NCBI GenBank assembly: GCA_026417195.1
Contig: JAOADS010000085.1
Coordinates: 1-8,635, forward strand
From: Ignavibacteria bacterium
GTDB taxonomy: Bacteria > Bacteroidota > Ignavibacteria > Tepidaquicellales > OLB5
Direction: 5' to 3'
Length of the DNA stretch: 8,635 nucleotides
The notes beneath the pieces were generated by a model. It was not told where the DNA came from. It was given only the letters and a program-made list of their open reading frames with translations, and ran no database searches. Below, one piece after another: positions 1 through 5,569 of the stretch. Position numbers and translations under genes: made by a program. Every line of letters starts with the position of its first letter. The stretch's first letter is position 1.

Positions 1-2049
1 GGTATAGACTGGATATGGAGATATGATGAAAGAGGACAGTTACATCATGAATTTGAGTTATCAGAAGAAGCGAATCCGGAAGATATAAGATTAAAGGTGA
101 AGTATGCAGATTATGAGATAACACCGGACGGAAAGAAGCTTATACTCTCAACACCACTTGGGAGACTAGAGGACGGATATGTAATAGGACACAGAAGTGA
201 GAATATGCTATTTCCTGTGGAAGTGAGCTACAGATACAACAGAGACGGAAGTATAGGATATGAAGTAATGAACTGGGACAGGAGCACGAAGCTGATAATA
301 GATCCGCCCTTATCACTGACGTGGGCTACGTTTTACGGGGGAGGTGATACTGAGATCGGTAGAGCAATTTCAAATGACCTGTTTGGAAATATCTTTATTT
401 CGGGATTCACGGCATCCCTTAATTTTCCCTCTTACAATCCCGGGGGTGGTTCGTATTTTCAAGGTAGCTTAGCAGGGTATAATGATATTGTATTGTTAAA
501 ATTCAGCAATACAGGGATAAGACTATGGTCAACCTACTATGGAGGAGGGATAGATGAAATACCATATTCTTCGTGCAATGATTCAGCTGGTAATTTCATT
601 GTTGTGGGAGCAACAACATCCCCGAATTTTCCAGTTTTTAACCCAGGAAATTCATTTTTTCAGAATAACATAGCTGGTCTTGAAGATGGATTTATACTGA
701 AGTTTAATAACTATGGCATAAGGAAGTGGGCAACATTTTATGGTGGAAGCGGGACAGACAGATGTTTCAGCGTAATAGCATCTGATTCAGGGAAAGTAAA
801 CATAGGAGGATACACTAACTCGATTGACTTCCCTGTATGGAATTTTGGAAGCGGTTCTTATTTTCAGTCAAATTTTGCAGGTGGGAATTATGATATGTTT
901 ATACTTAAGTTTGATAGTACTTGTAAAAGACTCGGCGGAACCTATTATGGAGGCTCAGGAAGTGATTATGTTGGAAACTTTTGTATAAGCCCGGACTTTC
1001 TTGGTAATTTGTATTTCACGGGATATACAAACTCTGTAAATTTCCCGATCTTAGAACAGCCAGGTTCATATTTCCAAAGTTCATTAAGCGGAAGCTACGA
1101 TGTTTTTATTATAAAGTTTAACGTTTTTTTCCAGAGGTTATGGGCTACATATTATGGAGGAAGCTCAGCTGATTATGGCAACTCAATTATTGTTAATAAT
1201 TCAGGAGACATAATGATAACAGGATATACAACATCGGTAAATTTTCCATGTCTTAATTTAAGCGGGGCATATTTTCAACCAAATCATGCAGGTGGTTTGA
1301 ATGACGGGTTTATTTTGAAATTTAATAATTCTGGAGTCAGGCTGTGGTCTACATATTTTGGAGGAAGCGGCAATGATATATTCCAGGCTTTATGTATAGA
1401 TCGTAATGATAAGCTTTACTTAACAGGTTTTAGTTTATCTCAAGATTTACCACTTTATAATCCCGGGGGTGGAAAATTTTTTCAAGGAAGTAACCAAGGT
1501 GAAGCAGATGCTTTTTTAATAAATTTAAATAACAACTGTAGTTTGTTATGGGCAACTTATTACGGGGGAAGCAGTGGAGATTATGCAAATTCTGTTTGTT
1601 CAGATAATGCTGGAAATATTTTCATGACGGGATACAGTAACTCTGGTAATTTGCCTGTCAACAATCCGGGTAATGGAGCTTATTTTCAGCAAAGTCTTCA
1701 GGGGACGCGCGATATTTTTATATCCAAGTTTGGTAATTATCCGGTATCAGTTGGGGAACAAGATCCCATTCTGAAATATTTTTTATCTCAAAATTTGCCT
1801 AATCCATTTAATCCATATACCTTTATAAATTTCTCTATGGCTTCTGATGCCTTTGTTGAATTAAAGGTGTTTGATATAACAGGCAAAGAAATCTGTACTA
1901 TGATAAAAGGAAGCTTCTTGAATGCAGGATATTACAATATATTATTTGATGGTTCCAATCTACCCAGCGGTATTTATTTTTACAGGCTTGATGTGAATAT
2001 ATCAGGTAAGAGTTATTCGGATACGAAGAAGATGATACTACTTAGGTAA
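1..2049 (+). CDS. Secreted SBBP-type beta-propeller protein with type IX sorting domain, 5' partial
   Basis: The frame is open from base 1 (GIDWIWRYDERGQLHHEF...), so the GTG at 97 is internal and the true start lies upstream; 682 residues are visible. Codons 1-100 resemble the conserved domain that precedes SBBP repeats in many large secreted proteins (DUF7948-like, from memory). Codons 108-580 hold seven repeats of 67-69 residues, each opening with W[AS]T[FY][YF]GG[GS]xxD and containing TGYTxSxNFP and DxFILKFN motifs. Seven repeats fit one seven-bladed propeller. Codons about 595-682 form a type A type IX secretion C-terminal domain (LPNPFNP, VFDITGKE, LPSGIYFYRL, KKMILLR), which directs export across the outer membrane and surface attachment or release. 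Binding target or substrate is not evident; no catalytic motif is seen. Codon use changes near base 300 (see findings). Family assignment is firm; function is unknown. Confidence 0.9.
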   Translation, partial: GIDWIWRYDERGQLHHEFELSEEANPEDIRLKVKYADYEITPDGKKLILSTPLGRLEDGYVIGHRSENMLFPVEVSYRYNRDGSIGYEVMNWDRSTKLIIDPPLSLTWATFYGGGDTEIGRAISNDLFGNIFISGFTASLNFPSYNPGGGSYFQGSLAGYNDIVLLKFSNTGIRLWSTYYGGGIDEIPYSSCNDSAGNFIVVGATTSPNFPVFNPGNSFFQNNIAGLEDGFILKFNNYGIRKWATFYGGSGTDRCFSVIASDSGKVNIGGYTNSIDFPVWNFGSGSYFQSNFAGGNYDMFILKFDSTCKRLGGTYYGGSGSDYVGNFCISPDFLGNLYFTGYTNSVNFPILEQPGSYFQSSLSGSYDVFIIKFNVFFQRLWATYYGGSSADYGNSIIVNNSGDIMITGYTTSVNFPCLNLSGAYFQPNHAGGLNDGFILKFNNSGVRLWSTYFGGSGNDIFQALCIDRNDKLYLTGFSLSQDLPLYNPGGGKFFQGSNQGEADAFLINLNNNCSLLWATYYGGSSGDYANSVCSDNAGNIFMTGYSNSGNLPVNNPGNGAYFQQSLQGTRDIFISKFGNYPVSVGEQDPILKYFLSQNLPNPFNPYTFINFSMASDAFVELKVFDITGKEICTMIKGSFLNAGYYNILFDGSNLPSGIYFYRLDVNISGKSYSDTKKMILLR
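322..1740 (+). repeat. Seven in-gene SBBP beta-propeller repeats
   Basis: Repeat starts, taken at the W codon of the W[AS]TxYGG box, fall at 322, 526, 727, 934, 1141, 1345 and 1549, that is every 201-207 bases. In the fourth repeat the tryptophan is replaced by glycine (GGTYYGGS at 934). The last repeat ends in DIFISKFGNY with no following WxT box, so the first box could close the ring with the last DxFxxKF strand, as in velcro-closed propellers. That closure is inference. Confidence 0.85.
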
Positions 2050-2149
2050 TAGGATTGACAACCTCCTGTTGATAATTTGTAAGTAAGAATAATAAGGAGA
2101 TCTACAAAGGTTTAAAAATTCGAAACTTTCTCTTTCGGAGAATATAAAA

Positions 2150-3625
2150 TTACTTAGTTTCTGATTTTTCCAATTCTGAAATTTTTTCTGTCAGCCACTC
2201 AGTTCCAAAAGTTTCAGGATATTTATCTATAATTTGCTTTGCTTTGAAAATTGACTTTTCTACGTTTTTTCCTAATCTTGCTTTTACAAGGAAAAGGACA
2301 GTCCTTGAAAAATTTTTGAATCTTTTAATATTTAGGTCTGAGATCTTGGACGACACCTTCAACAATTTTAAAAATGAATCAATGACATCTTGCAACTGAT
2401 TAAAGTATCCTAGTTCATAGTAATATTGAATAGTATAGTGTTTTATACTAACTTCATAAACATCGTCCTTAGGGGCTTTGGATATATATTTAAGGCCTTC
2501 TGTATAATCCTTTTTCTCGAAATATAGTCTTATCATAGCCAGATTTACAAAGTAATCCCTGTTGTTTGCAGGGAGCTTTTCAGAAAAATTTTTTATAAAT
2601 CGTTCTGCTTGACCGTACTTTTTCATTTTTAGAATATAGTTAACTATATAATCAAAAGTAGCGCTGTCAATGTGGTCTTCAACATATGAATAAGCATTAT
2701 GTTTTATCATCTCTATGCAAGCTTCATATGCATCATGTGTTCTATCTCTTATTCCCATTTTTTCAGTCATCTTGCACTGGTTTATAATGCCTATTAACAA
2801 ATAATGCCGTTCGGATCTGCTAAATAGTTGAAGGTTTTTAAAAACTGTATTCTTAAATCTTTTAAATAACTTCCTATTAAGAGGATTATAATATGACTTA
2901 TACATTGAGTAATAAACATCGAACACAGAGGCGTATTTAGGGTTCAACCTTCTCACATTTTCAGAAACTTCCATAAAATCCAAAAGTTTCAGAGATTTAT
3001 TAAAAATCAGATCATTCAAATTCACCTTTGTTTCATTAGAAAGCATTTTGACCATTATAGCCTCATTAAAATAAGCTACAAATGTGTTCATTAAATTCAG
3101 CAAAGATAATTCCTTAGGTAAACTATGGTATTCACTTACTCTTCTTAAGCCTTGAAAAGCATAAGCTTTTAGATTAGTTAATTTATATGTCTGCCAAAAG
3201 AAATCAATATCTACACCATCCTGTTGTAACTTCTTCTGATTATTTGAGACAACATCAAGTGATTTTTCAAATAATTCTTTTTTTATGAGTCCTTGAGCCA
3301 GTAATAAGCCTCTAATATAATCATTATTTGATAACTCATTATTAATGATAAACTCTTTAAATAGTTTTGTCAAATCAGAATTTAGCTTATTAATTAATAA
3401 GTCAGCTTCATGTCCAAATTCCTTGTCAGGGTGGAGTTTTTTGAATAGATTTTGTTTCGTAAGATTTTTGGAGTCAAAAGTTGGATAAAATTTCTTCAAT
3501 TCTCTGAAATAAGGTAAAAGGTTTCTGCCAATCTTGGAATATGGAGAAGATATAAATTTTTCAAAGTTTTTTAGTTCTGACTTTGTAAGCTTCTTTAGTG
3601 ATTTTATTACTTCAACATCCTTCAT
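2150..3625 (-). CDS. Hypothetical 491-residue all-helical cytoplasmic protein (TPR-like)
   Basis: I cannot name this protein. It has no signal peptide or membrane segment and is rich in Lys, Leu, Phe, Tyr and Asn. The N-terminus (MKDVEVIKSLKKLTKSELKNF, then KFISSPYSKIGRN and LFKKLHPDKEFGHEADLLINKL) resembles a Bacteroidota/Ignavibacteria family of about 500-residue hypothetical proteins I know only as unnamed. Residues about 290-490 look like paired amphipathic helices of 30-40 residues (YGQAERFIKNF, KKDYTEGLKYISKAP, ELGYFNQLQDVIDSF), suggesting a TPR-like solenoid for protein binding. The ATG has no Shine-Dalgarno upstream but a TAnnTTTG box lies about 20 bases before it. The gene converges on the propeller gene with a 100-base gap and diverges from the small gene at 3795. 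The coding call is firm; a role as scaffold or regulator would be a guess. Confidence 0.75.
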   Translation of the reverse strand: MKDVEVIKSLKKLTKSELKNFEKFISSPYSKIGRNLLPYFRELKKFYPTFDSKNLTKQNLFKKLHPDKEFGHEADLLINKLNSDLTKLFKEFIINNELSNNDYIRGLLLAQGLIKKELFEKSLDVVSNNQKKLQQDGVDIDFFWQTYKLTNLKAYAFQGLRRVSEYHSLPKELSLLNLMNTFVAYFNEAIMVKMLSNETKVNLNDLIFNKSLKLLDFMEVSENVRRLNPKYASVFDVYYSMYKSYYNPLNRKLFKRFKNTVFKNLQLFSRSERHYLLIGIINQCKMTEKMGIRDRTHDAYEACIEMIKHNAYSYVEDHIDSATFDYIVNYILKMKKYGQAERFIKNFSEKLPANNRDYFVNLAMIRLYFEKKDYTEGLKYISKAPKDDVYEVSIKHYTIQYYYELGYFNQLQDVIDSFLKLLKVSSKISDLNIKRFKNFSRTVLFLVKARLGKNVEKSIFKAKQIIDKYPETFGTEWLTEKISELEKSETK

Positions 3626-3644
3626 AAAATAAGTTTTATTGTCA

Positions 3645-3652
3645 CAAATATA
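3645..3652 (-). promoter_or_regulatory. Possible -7 promoter box (TATATTTG) of the 491-residue gene
   Basis: On the minus strand TATATTTG matches the Bacteroidota -7 consensus TAnnTTTG and lies 19 bases before the ATG, which would give a leader of about 14 bases. The nearest upstream TTTG is only 13 bases away, shorter than the usual 17-23, so only half of the promoter is supported. Confidence 0.3.
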
Positions 3653-3658
3653 TGAGCT

Positions 3659-3692
3659 AAAAAGCCAAAAAGTAAGTAAAAAAGGGCTTTTT
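3659..3692. repeat. Inverted repeat AAAAAGCC/GGCTTTTT in the divergent intergenic region
   Basis: AAAAAGCC (3659-3666) pairs with GGCTTTTT (3685-3692) around an 18-base A-rich loop. It lies between two divergent genes, upstream of both, so an ordinary gene-end terminator makes little sense. It may be an operator-like site or chance in A/T-rich DNA. The stem has only three G:C pairs. Confidence 0.3.
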
Positions 3693-3739
3693 AATGTTCA
3701 ATGTAATTGAAAAGTTGTCATTAATTATGAATTTTTTCC

Positions 3740-3771
3740 TTTGATAAACTTAATTTGATCTTGTAGCTTTG
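3740..3771 (+). promoter_or_regulatory. Bacteroidota-type promoter TTTG-N20-TAGCTTTG
   Basis: TTTG at 3740-3743 and TAGCTTTG at 3764-3771 match the -33 (TTTG) and -7 (TAnnTTTG) elements of Bacteroidota housekeeping promoters, with a 20-base spacer inside the usual 17-23 range. Transcription would start near 3776, giving a leader of about 20 bases before the ATG at 3795. This supports both the small gene and the phylum assignment. The motif is short, so chance is possible in AT-rich DNA. Confidence 0.5.
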
Positions 3772-3794
3772 CACTTTAAATAATTAAAATATTT

Positions 3795-4022
3795 ATGAAA
3801 CTAATGGAATTAAATAATAATAACAAAGTAGCAAAAGGTTACAGACTTAGAGTCTCAACTCATAGATTAATAAAGGATTTGGTTAATTACACCGGATCTG
3901 ATTATGACACTATTATATCAAATGCCTGTATGCTTTTAGAAAAAGAGATAAAATATATAAGCGGAGAGTACATATTTAAGAAAAATTCTGTGGCTGAGAG
4001 CAGTCATACTTCGCTTAAATAA
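3795..4022 (+). CDS. Small protein, possible ribbon-helix-helix DNA-binding type
   Basis: This 75-residue protein is not one I can name. Residues about 15-55 read as a short strand (GYRLRVS), a helix (THRLIKDLVNYTG) and a second helix (DYDTIISNACMLLEKEIK). That strand-helix-helix order and length fits the ribbon-helix-helix fold of dimeric transcription factors and antitoxins. The C-terminal 20 residues look disordered. No Shine-Dalgarno sequence precedes the ATG, but a good TTTG/TAnnTTTG promoter sits just upstream, and it diverges from the 491-residue gene. No toxin-like partner follows. Instead a decayed secretion-domain gene begins within about 70 bases. Reality of the gene is likely; DNA binding is an inference from predicted secondary structure only. 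Confidence 0.6.
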   Translation: MKLMELNNNNKVAKGYRLRVSTHRLIKDLVNYTGSDYDTIISNACMLLEKEIKYISGEYIFKKNSVAESSHTSLK

Positions 4023-4094
4023 TTTAAATGTAATTTTTAGTTAGTATTCTAAGGGTTTTTTATCCAGTTATCGTGTTTAGCAGTTGGAAAATGC

Positions 4095-4277
4095 ATGATT
4101 ATGAATCTCACAGGCAGAGAGTGAATTATGTGAGGAATATGCAATGCTGATTAGAAACTGAAAGCCGGAGAGTACAGGGTTAACTGGGACGCAACGAAGT
4201 ATTCGTCTGGGATATATTTTTATAGTCTTACAGCAGATGGTTATTCAGAGATAAGGAATATGATAGTTTCAAAATAG
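4095..4277 (+). pseudogene. Decayed remnant of a type IX secretion sorting domain
   Basis: The frame from 4155 to the TAG at 4275-4277 reads KLKAGEYRVNWDATKYSSG followed at once by IYFYSLTADGYSEIRNMIVSK. This is the typical end of a type A type IX sorting domain (xAGxYxVxWDAxxxxSGIYFYxL...KKMxxxK). Upstream in the same frame, LTGRE (4107-4121) matches the (V)YDLTGRE motif that normally precedes it. Stops at 4122, 4131 and 4152 interrupt the stretch between them and its length is off, so indels have occurred. No PNPFN motif or passenger domain remains upstream. It is therefore the dead 3' stub of a second secreted-protein gene, left after deletion or recombination. The homology is clear by eye; when it decayed is unknown. 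Confidence 0.75.
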
Positions 4278-4311
4278 CCTGCCTTATTTTTTCATTGCGT
4301 TGTTTCTGTTG

Positions 4312-4358
4312 GAGATTGTTCGCCTGCCCTGAGTGAATTGAAGCACTCGGAATTACAA
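4312..4358 (+). repeat. Direct repeat copy A (47 bases)
   Basis: Copy A shares 39 of 47 bases, counted by eye without gaps, with copy B at 4587-4633. The shared core is CCTGCCCTGA and GAATTGAAG. The style (GAGATT-TTC...CTGA...GAAxxAC) resembles short dispersed intergenic elements seen in many bacterial genomes. The genome-wide copy number cannot be seen here. Confidence 0.6.
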
Positions 4359-4376
4359 TGTCATGATTGTCTTTTA

Positions 4377-4404
4377 TTCTTCTTTTGCTTGCCCAAAAGA
4401 AGAA
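4377..4404. repeat. Hairpin TTCTTCTTTT / AAAAGAAGAA
   Basis: A 10-base perfect stem (4377-4386 with 4395-4404) closes over the loop GCTTGCCC. It lies just left of the 120-base palindrome and may be part of the same element. Confidence 0.55.
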
Positions 4405-4417
4405 CCAAGAAAAGGGC

Positions 4418-4537
4418 AAAACAGCCTGTTCAAAACCTCGCTTGCTAAAAATTCGGAAACTCGCCACGATGTAATCGTGGCTCAGACAGTCCGAATTTTC
4501 TTAACGCAAGCTCAGTTTTTCACTTAACGGCTGTTTT
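4418..4537. repeat. 120-base imperfect palindrome with nested stems
   Basis: Four paired segments share one centre near 4472-4478. They are AAAACAGCC/GGCTGTTTT (4418-4426 with 4529-4537), GCTTGC/GCAAGC (4440-4445 with 4506-4511), AAAATTCGGA/TCCGAATTTT (4448-4457 with 4490-4499) and the perfect core GCCACGAT-GTA-ATCGTGGC (4463-4481). The arms are separated by small asymmetric bulges. Such a sequence could form one long hairpin in RNA or a cruciform in DNA. I recall closely similar sequences between genes in Bacteroidota genomes, which suggests a dispersed repeat (REP/MITE-like); this is not checked. No transposase is present. Confidence 0.8.
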
Positions 4538-4586
4538 TCATATGGGGGTCAGCCCCTCCTCCAGTTGGCGTGAGAATAGTAATGTT

Positions 4587-4633
4587 GAGATTCTTCACCT
4601 GCCCTGAAAGAATTGAAGGACTTAGAATGACAA
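4587..4633 (+). repeat. Direct repeat copy B (47 bases)
   Basis: This is the second copy of the 47-base repeat, 275 bases to the right of copy A, so the pair flanks the long palindrome. It runs into the hairpin GAATGAC/GTCATTC at 4625-4652. Confidence 0.6.
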
Positions 4634-4652
4634 CAAGTGTTGTTAGTCATTC
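4625..4652. repeat. Small inverted repeat GAATGAC / GTCATTC
   Basis: The 7-base arms at 4625-4631 and 4646-4652 enclose a 14-base loop that itself holds AACA/TGTT. GTCATTC...GAATGAC ends are common in dispersed bacterial intergenic repeats. It could mark the edge of such an element. Confidence 0.45.
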
Positions 4653-4779
4653 CAAATCCTTATGCTGTTATTTCCTCCGCCCGGAAGGCTTGCAGTATAT
4701 CACATTTCAGGTGTCAAGAGCCCTGAATATCAGGTAATTTGCTTCTTTATGACACTGATAGTATGAAACTTCCACGCTG

Positions 4780-4785
4780 TATAAT
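4780..4785 (+). promoter_or_regulatory. Possible -10 box (TATAAT) upstream of panD
   Basis: A perfect TATAAT lies 62 bases before the panD start. No convincing -35 hexamer sits 16-18 bases upstream, and a near-match to the Bacteroidota box (TAATTTCG) occurs closer to the gene at about 4817-4824. The operon needs a promoter in this leader, but which box is used is unclear. Confidence 0.25.
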
Positions 4786-4847
4786 CTAATCCATTTACGT
4801 TTAGGTTTATTTATATTAATTTCGGGGAAATAAAAAGGAGTCTTATC

Positions 4848-5228
4848 ATGAAAAGAATAATGTGTAAGTCAAAACTTCATCAGGCTAAGGTAACACAGGC
4901 AGAGCTTTACTATGAAGGTAGCGTAACCATAGATGCAGATCTGATGGAAGCTGCTGATATTTTACCTTACGAGAGAATACAGGTTGTTAATATCAATAAC
5001 GGTCACCGTTTTGAAAGCTATGCTATAAGTGGTAAGAGGAGATCCGGAGTCATTTGCATAAACGGAGCAGCAGCAAGACATGCTCAGGTGGGTGACAGGA
5101 TAATAATAATTTCATACGCTGAATATGATGAACCTGAATTGAAGAATTTCAAACCTACACTTATCATGCTTGATGAAAATAACAGGATAAAAGATATAAA
5201 ATACACAAATGAAATAATTGAAGTCTGA
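4848..5228 (+). CDS. panD: Aspartate 1-decarboxylase (pyruvoyl-dependent)
   Basis: PanD converts L-aspartate to beta-alanine and CO2 (EC 4.1.1.11), supplying the beta-alanine of pantothenate and coenzyme A in the cytoplasm. The 126-residue length is normal. The self-cleavage site YYEGS places Gly24-Ser25 exactly as in the E. coli enzyme, where Ser25 becomes the pyruvoyl group. Lys9, Arg54 and Tyr58 (HRFESY) match the known active-site residues, with Ser in place of Thr57, a conservative change at the residue that assists cleavage. NGAAARHAQVGD (from residue 72) is the conserved core loop. The start is fixed by AAGGAG at 4835-4840, seven bases before the ATG. It is the first gene of the operon, and its TGA overlaps the next ATG by one base (TGATG). 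Confidence 0.97.
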   Translation: MKRIMCKSKLHQAKVTQAELYYEGSVTIDADLMEAADILPYERIQVVNINNGHRFESYAISGKRRSGVICINGAAARHAQVGDRIIIISYAEYDEPELKNFKPTLIMLDENNRIKDIKYTNEIIEV

Positions 5229-5569
5229 TGAAAAATTTTCTTCTAATACCGTTTCTTTTAATTTCTGCAGAGCTTTTCTCCCAGAAGGTTTACAAAGTTG
5301 ATTACCAGAGCCAGGCTGACATAAAGGTTTATATAGTGGATTACGAATCTCAGTCTGACCTGAAGGTCTATATGGTTAAATATGAATCTCAGGCAACTGA
5401 AGATGGTTTATGGTTCAGCGTTCCTTATGAAAGCCAGGCTGACTTCAAAATTTACTTTGTTGATTACGAAAGTCAGGCTGACCTGAAGATTTATTTTGTG
5501 GATTATCAGAGTCAGGCCGGCTGGGTGAATAAACAGAAGCAACACCTTCTTAAGTTCAAAAAACGCTGA
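5228..5569 (+). CDS. Small exported YxSQ-repeat protein, probable 7(1) septoil-knot (DUF6150) family
   Basis: The 113-residue product has a signal peptide (MKNFLLIPFLLISAELFSQ), with likely cleavage after Ser18 or Gln19, so it should act in the periplasm or outside the cell. The mature part is six repeats of (K[VI]Y[xF]V[DK])Y[EQ]SQ[AS][DG]. Repeat tyrosines fall at 26, 39, 52, 67, 80 and 93, so spacing is 13, 13, 15, 13, 13. The central break (TEDGLWFSVP) divides three repeats from three. The C-terminus GWVNKQKQHLL is typical of the family. From memory this pattern matches DUF6150, renamed 7(1) septoil knot domain after a small protein with a sevenfold knot was solved. I could not check this. 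The biochemical role is unknown. No Cys and no catalytic motif is present. Overlaps of one base with both neighbours (TGATG twice) suggest translational coupling in the panD operon. Confidence 0.85.
   Translation: MKNFLLIPFLLISAELFSQKVYKVDYQSQADIKVYIVDYESQSDLKVYMVKYESQATEDGLWFSVPYESQADFKIYFVDYESQADLKIYFVDYQSQAGWVNKQKQHLLKFKKR

Larger units (their letters stand above)
4278..4847. other. 570-base stretch without a gene, rich in repeats
   Basis: No reading frame here looks like a protein. The stretch contains two 47-base direct repeats, a 120-base imperfect palindrome, two smaller hairpins (4377-4404 and 4625-4652), a GGGG-TCAG-CCCC stem at about 4544-4556 and a weak CCTGA-ATA-TCAGG stem at 4722-4734. 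The last 110 bases form the panD leader. I see no tRNA, rRNA, CRISPR array or riboswitch that I recognise. Confidence 0.7.

Noticed and set aside
97..99. GTG as the start of the propeller gene
   Set aside because: The same frame is open and conserved (GIDWIWRYDERGQLHHEF) back to base 1, so the GTG is internal.
2050..2149. Terminator between the convergent genes at 2049 and 2150
   Set aside because: Only short stems (CAAC/GTTG, TTCTC/GAGAA) without a T run on either strand; too weak to call.
4228..4467. Minus-strand 79-codon frame (contains RGFEQAVLPFSWFFFWASKRR)
   Set aside because: It is antisense to the sorting-domain remnant and runs through the hairpins and half of the 120-base palindrome. 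I recall similar translations as spurious products of intergenic repeats. No ribosome site.
4648..4847. Possible riboswitch in the panD leader
   Set aside because: Only weak short stems (such as CCTGA-ATA-TCAGG at 4722-4734) are visible and no known riboswitch core is recognised.
5290..5520. CRISPR-like or simple DNA repeat array
   Set aside because: The periodic sequence of about 39 bases is coding, in frame, and varies at synonymous positions; it is the YxSQ protein repeat.
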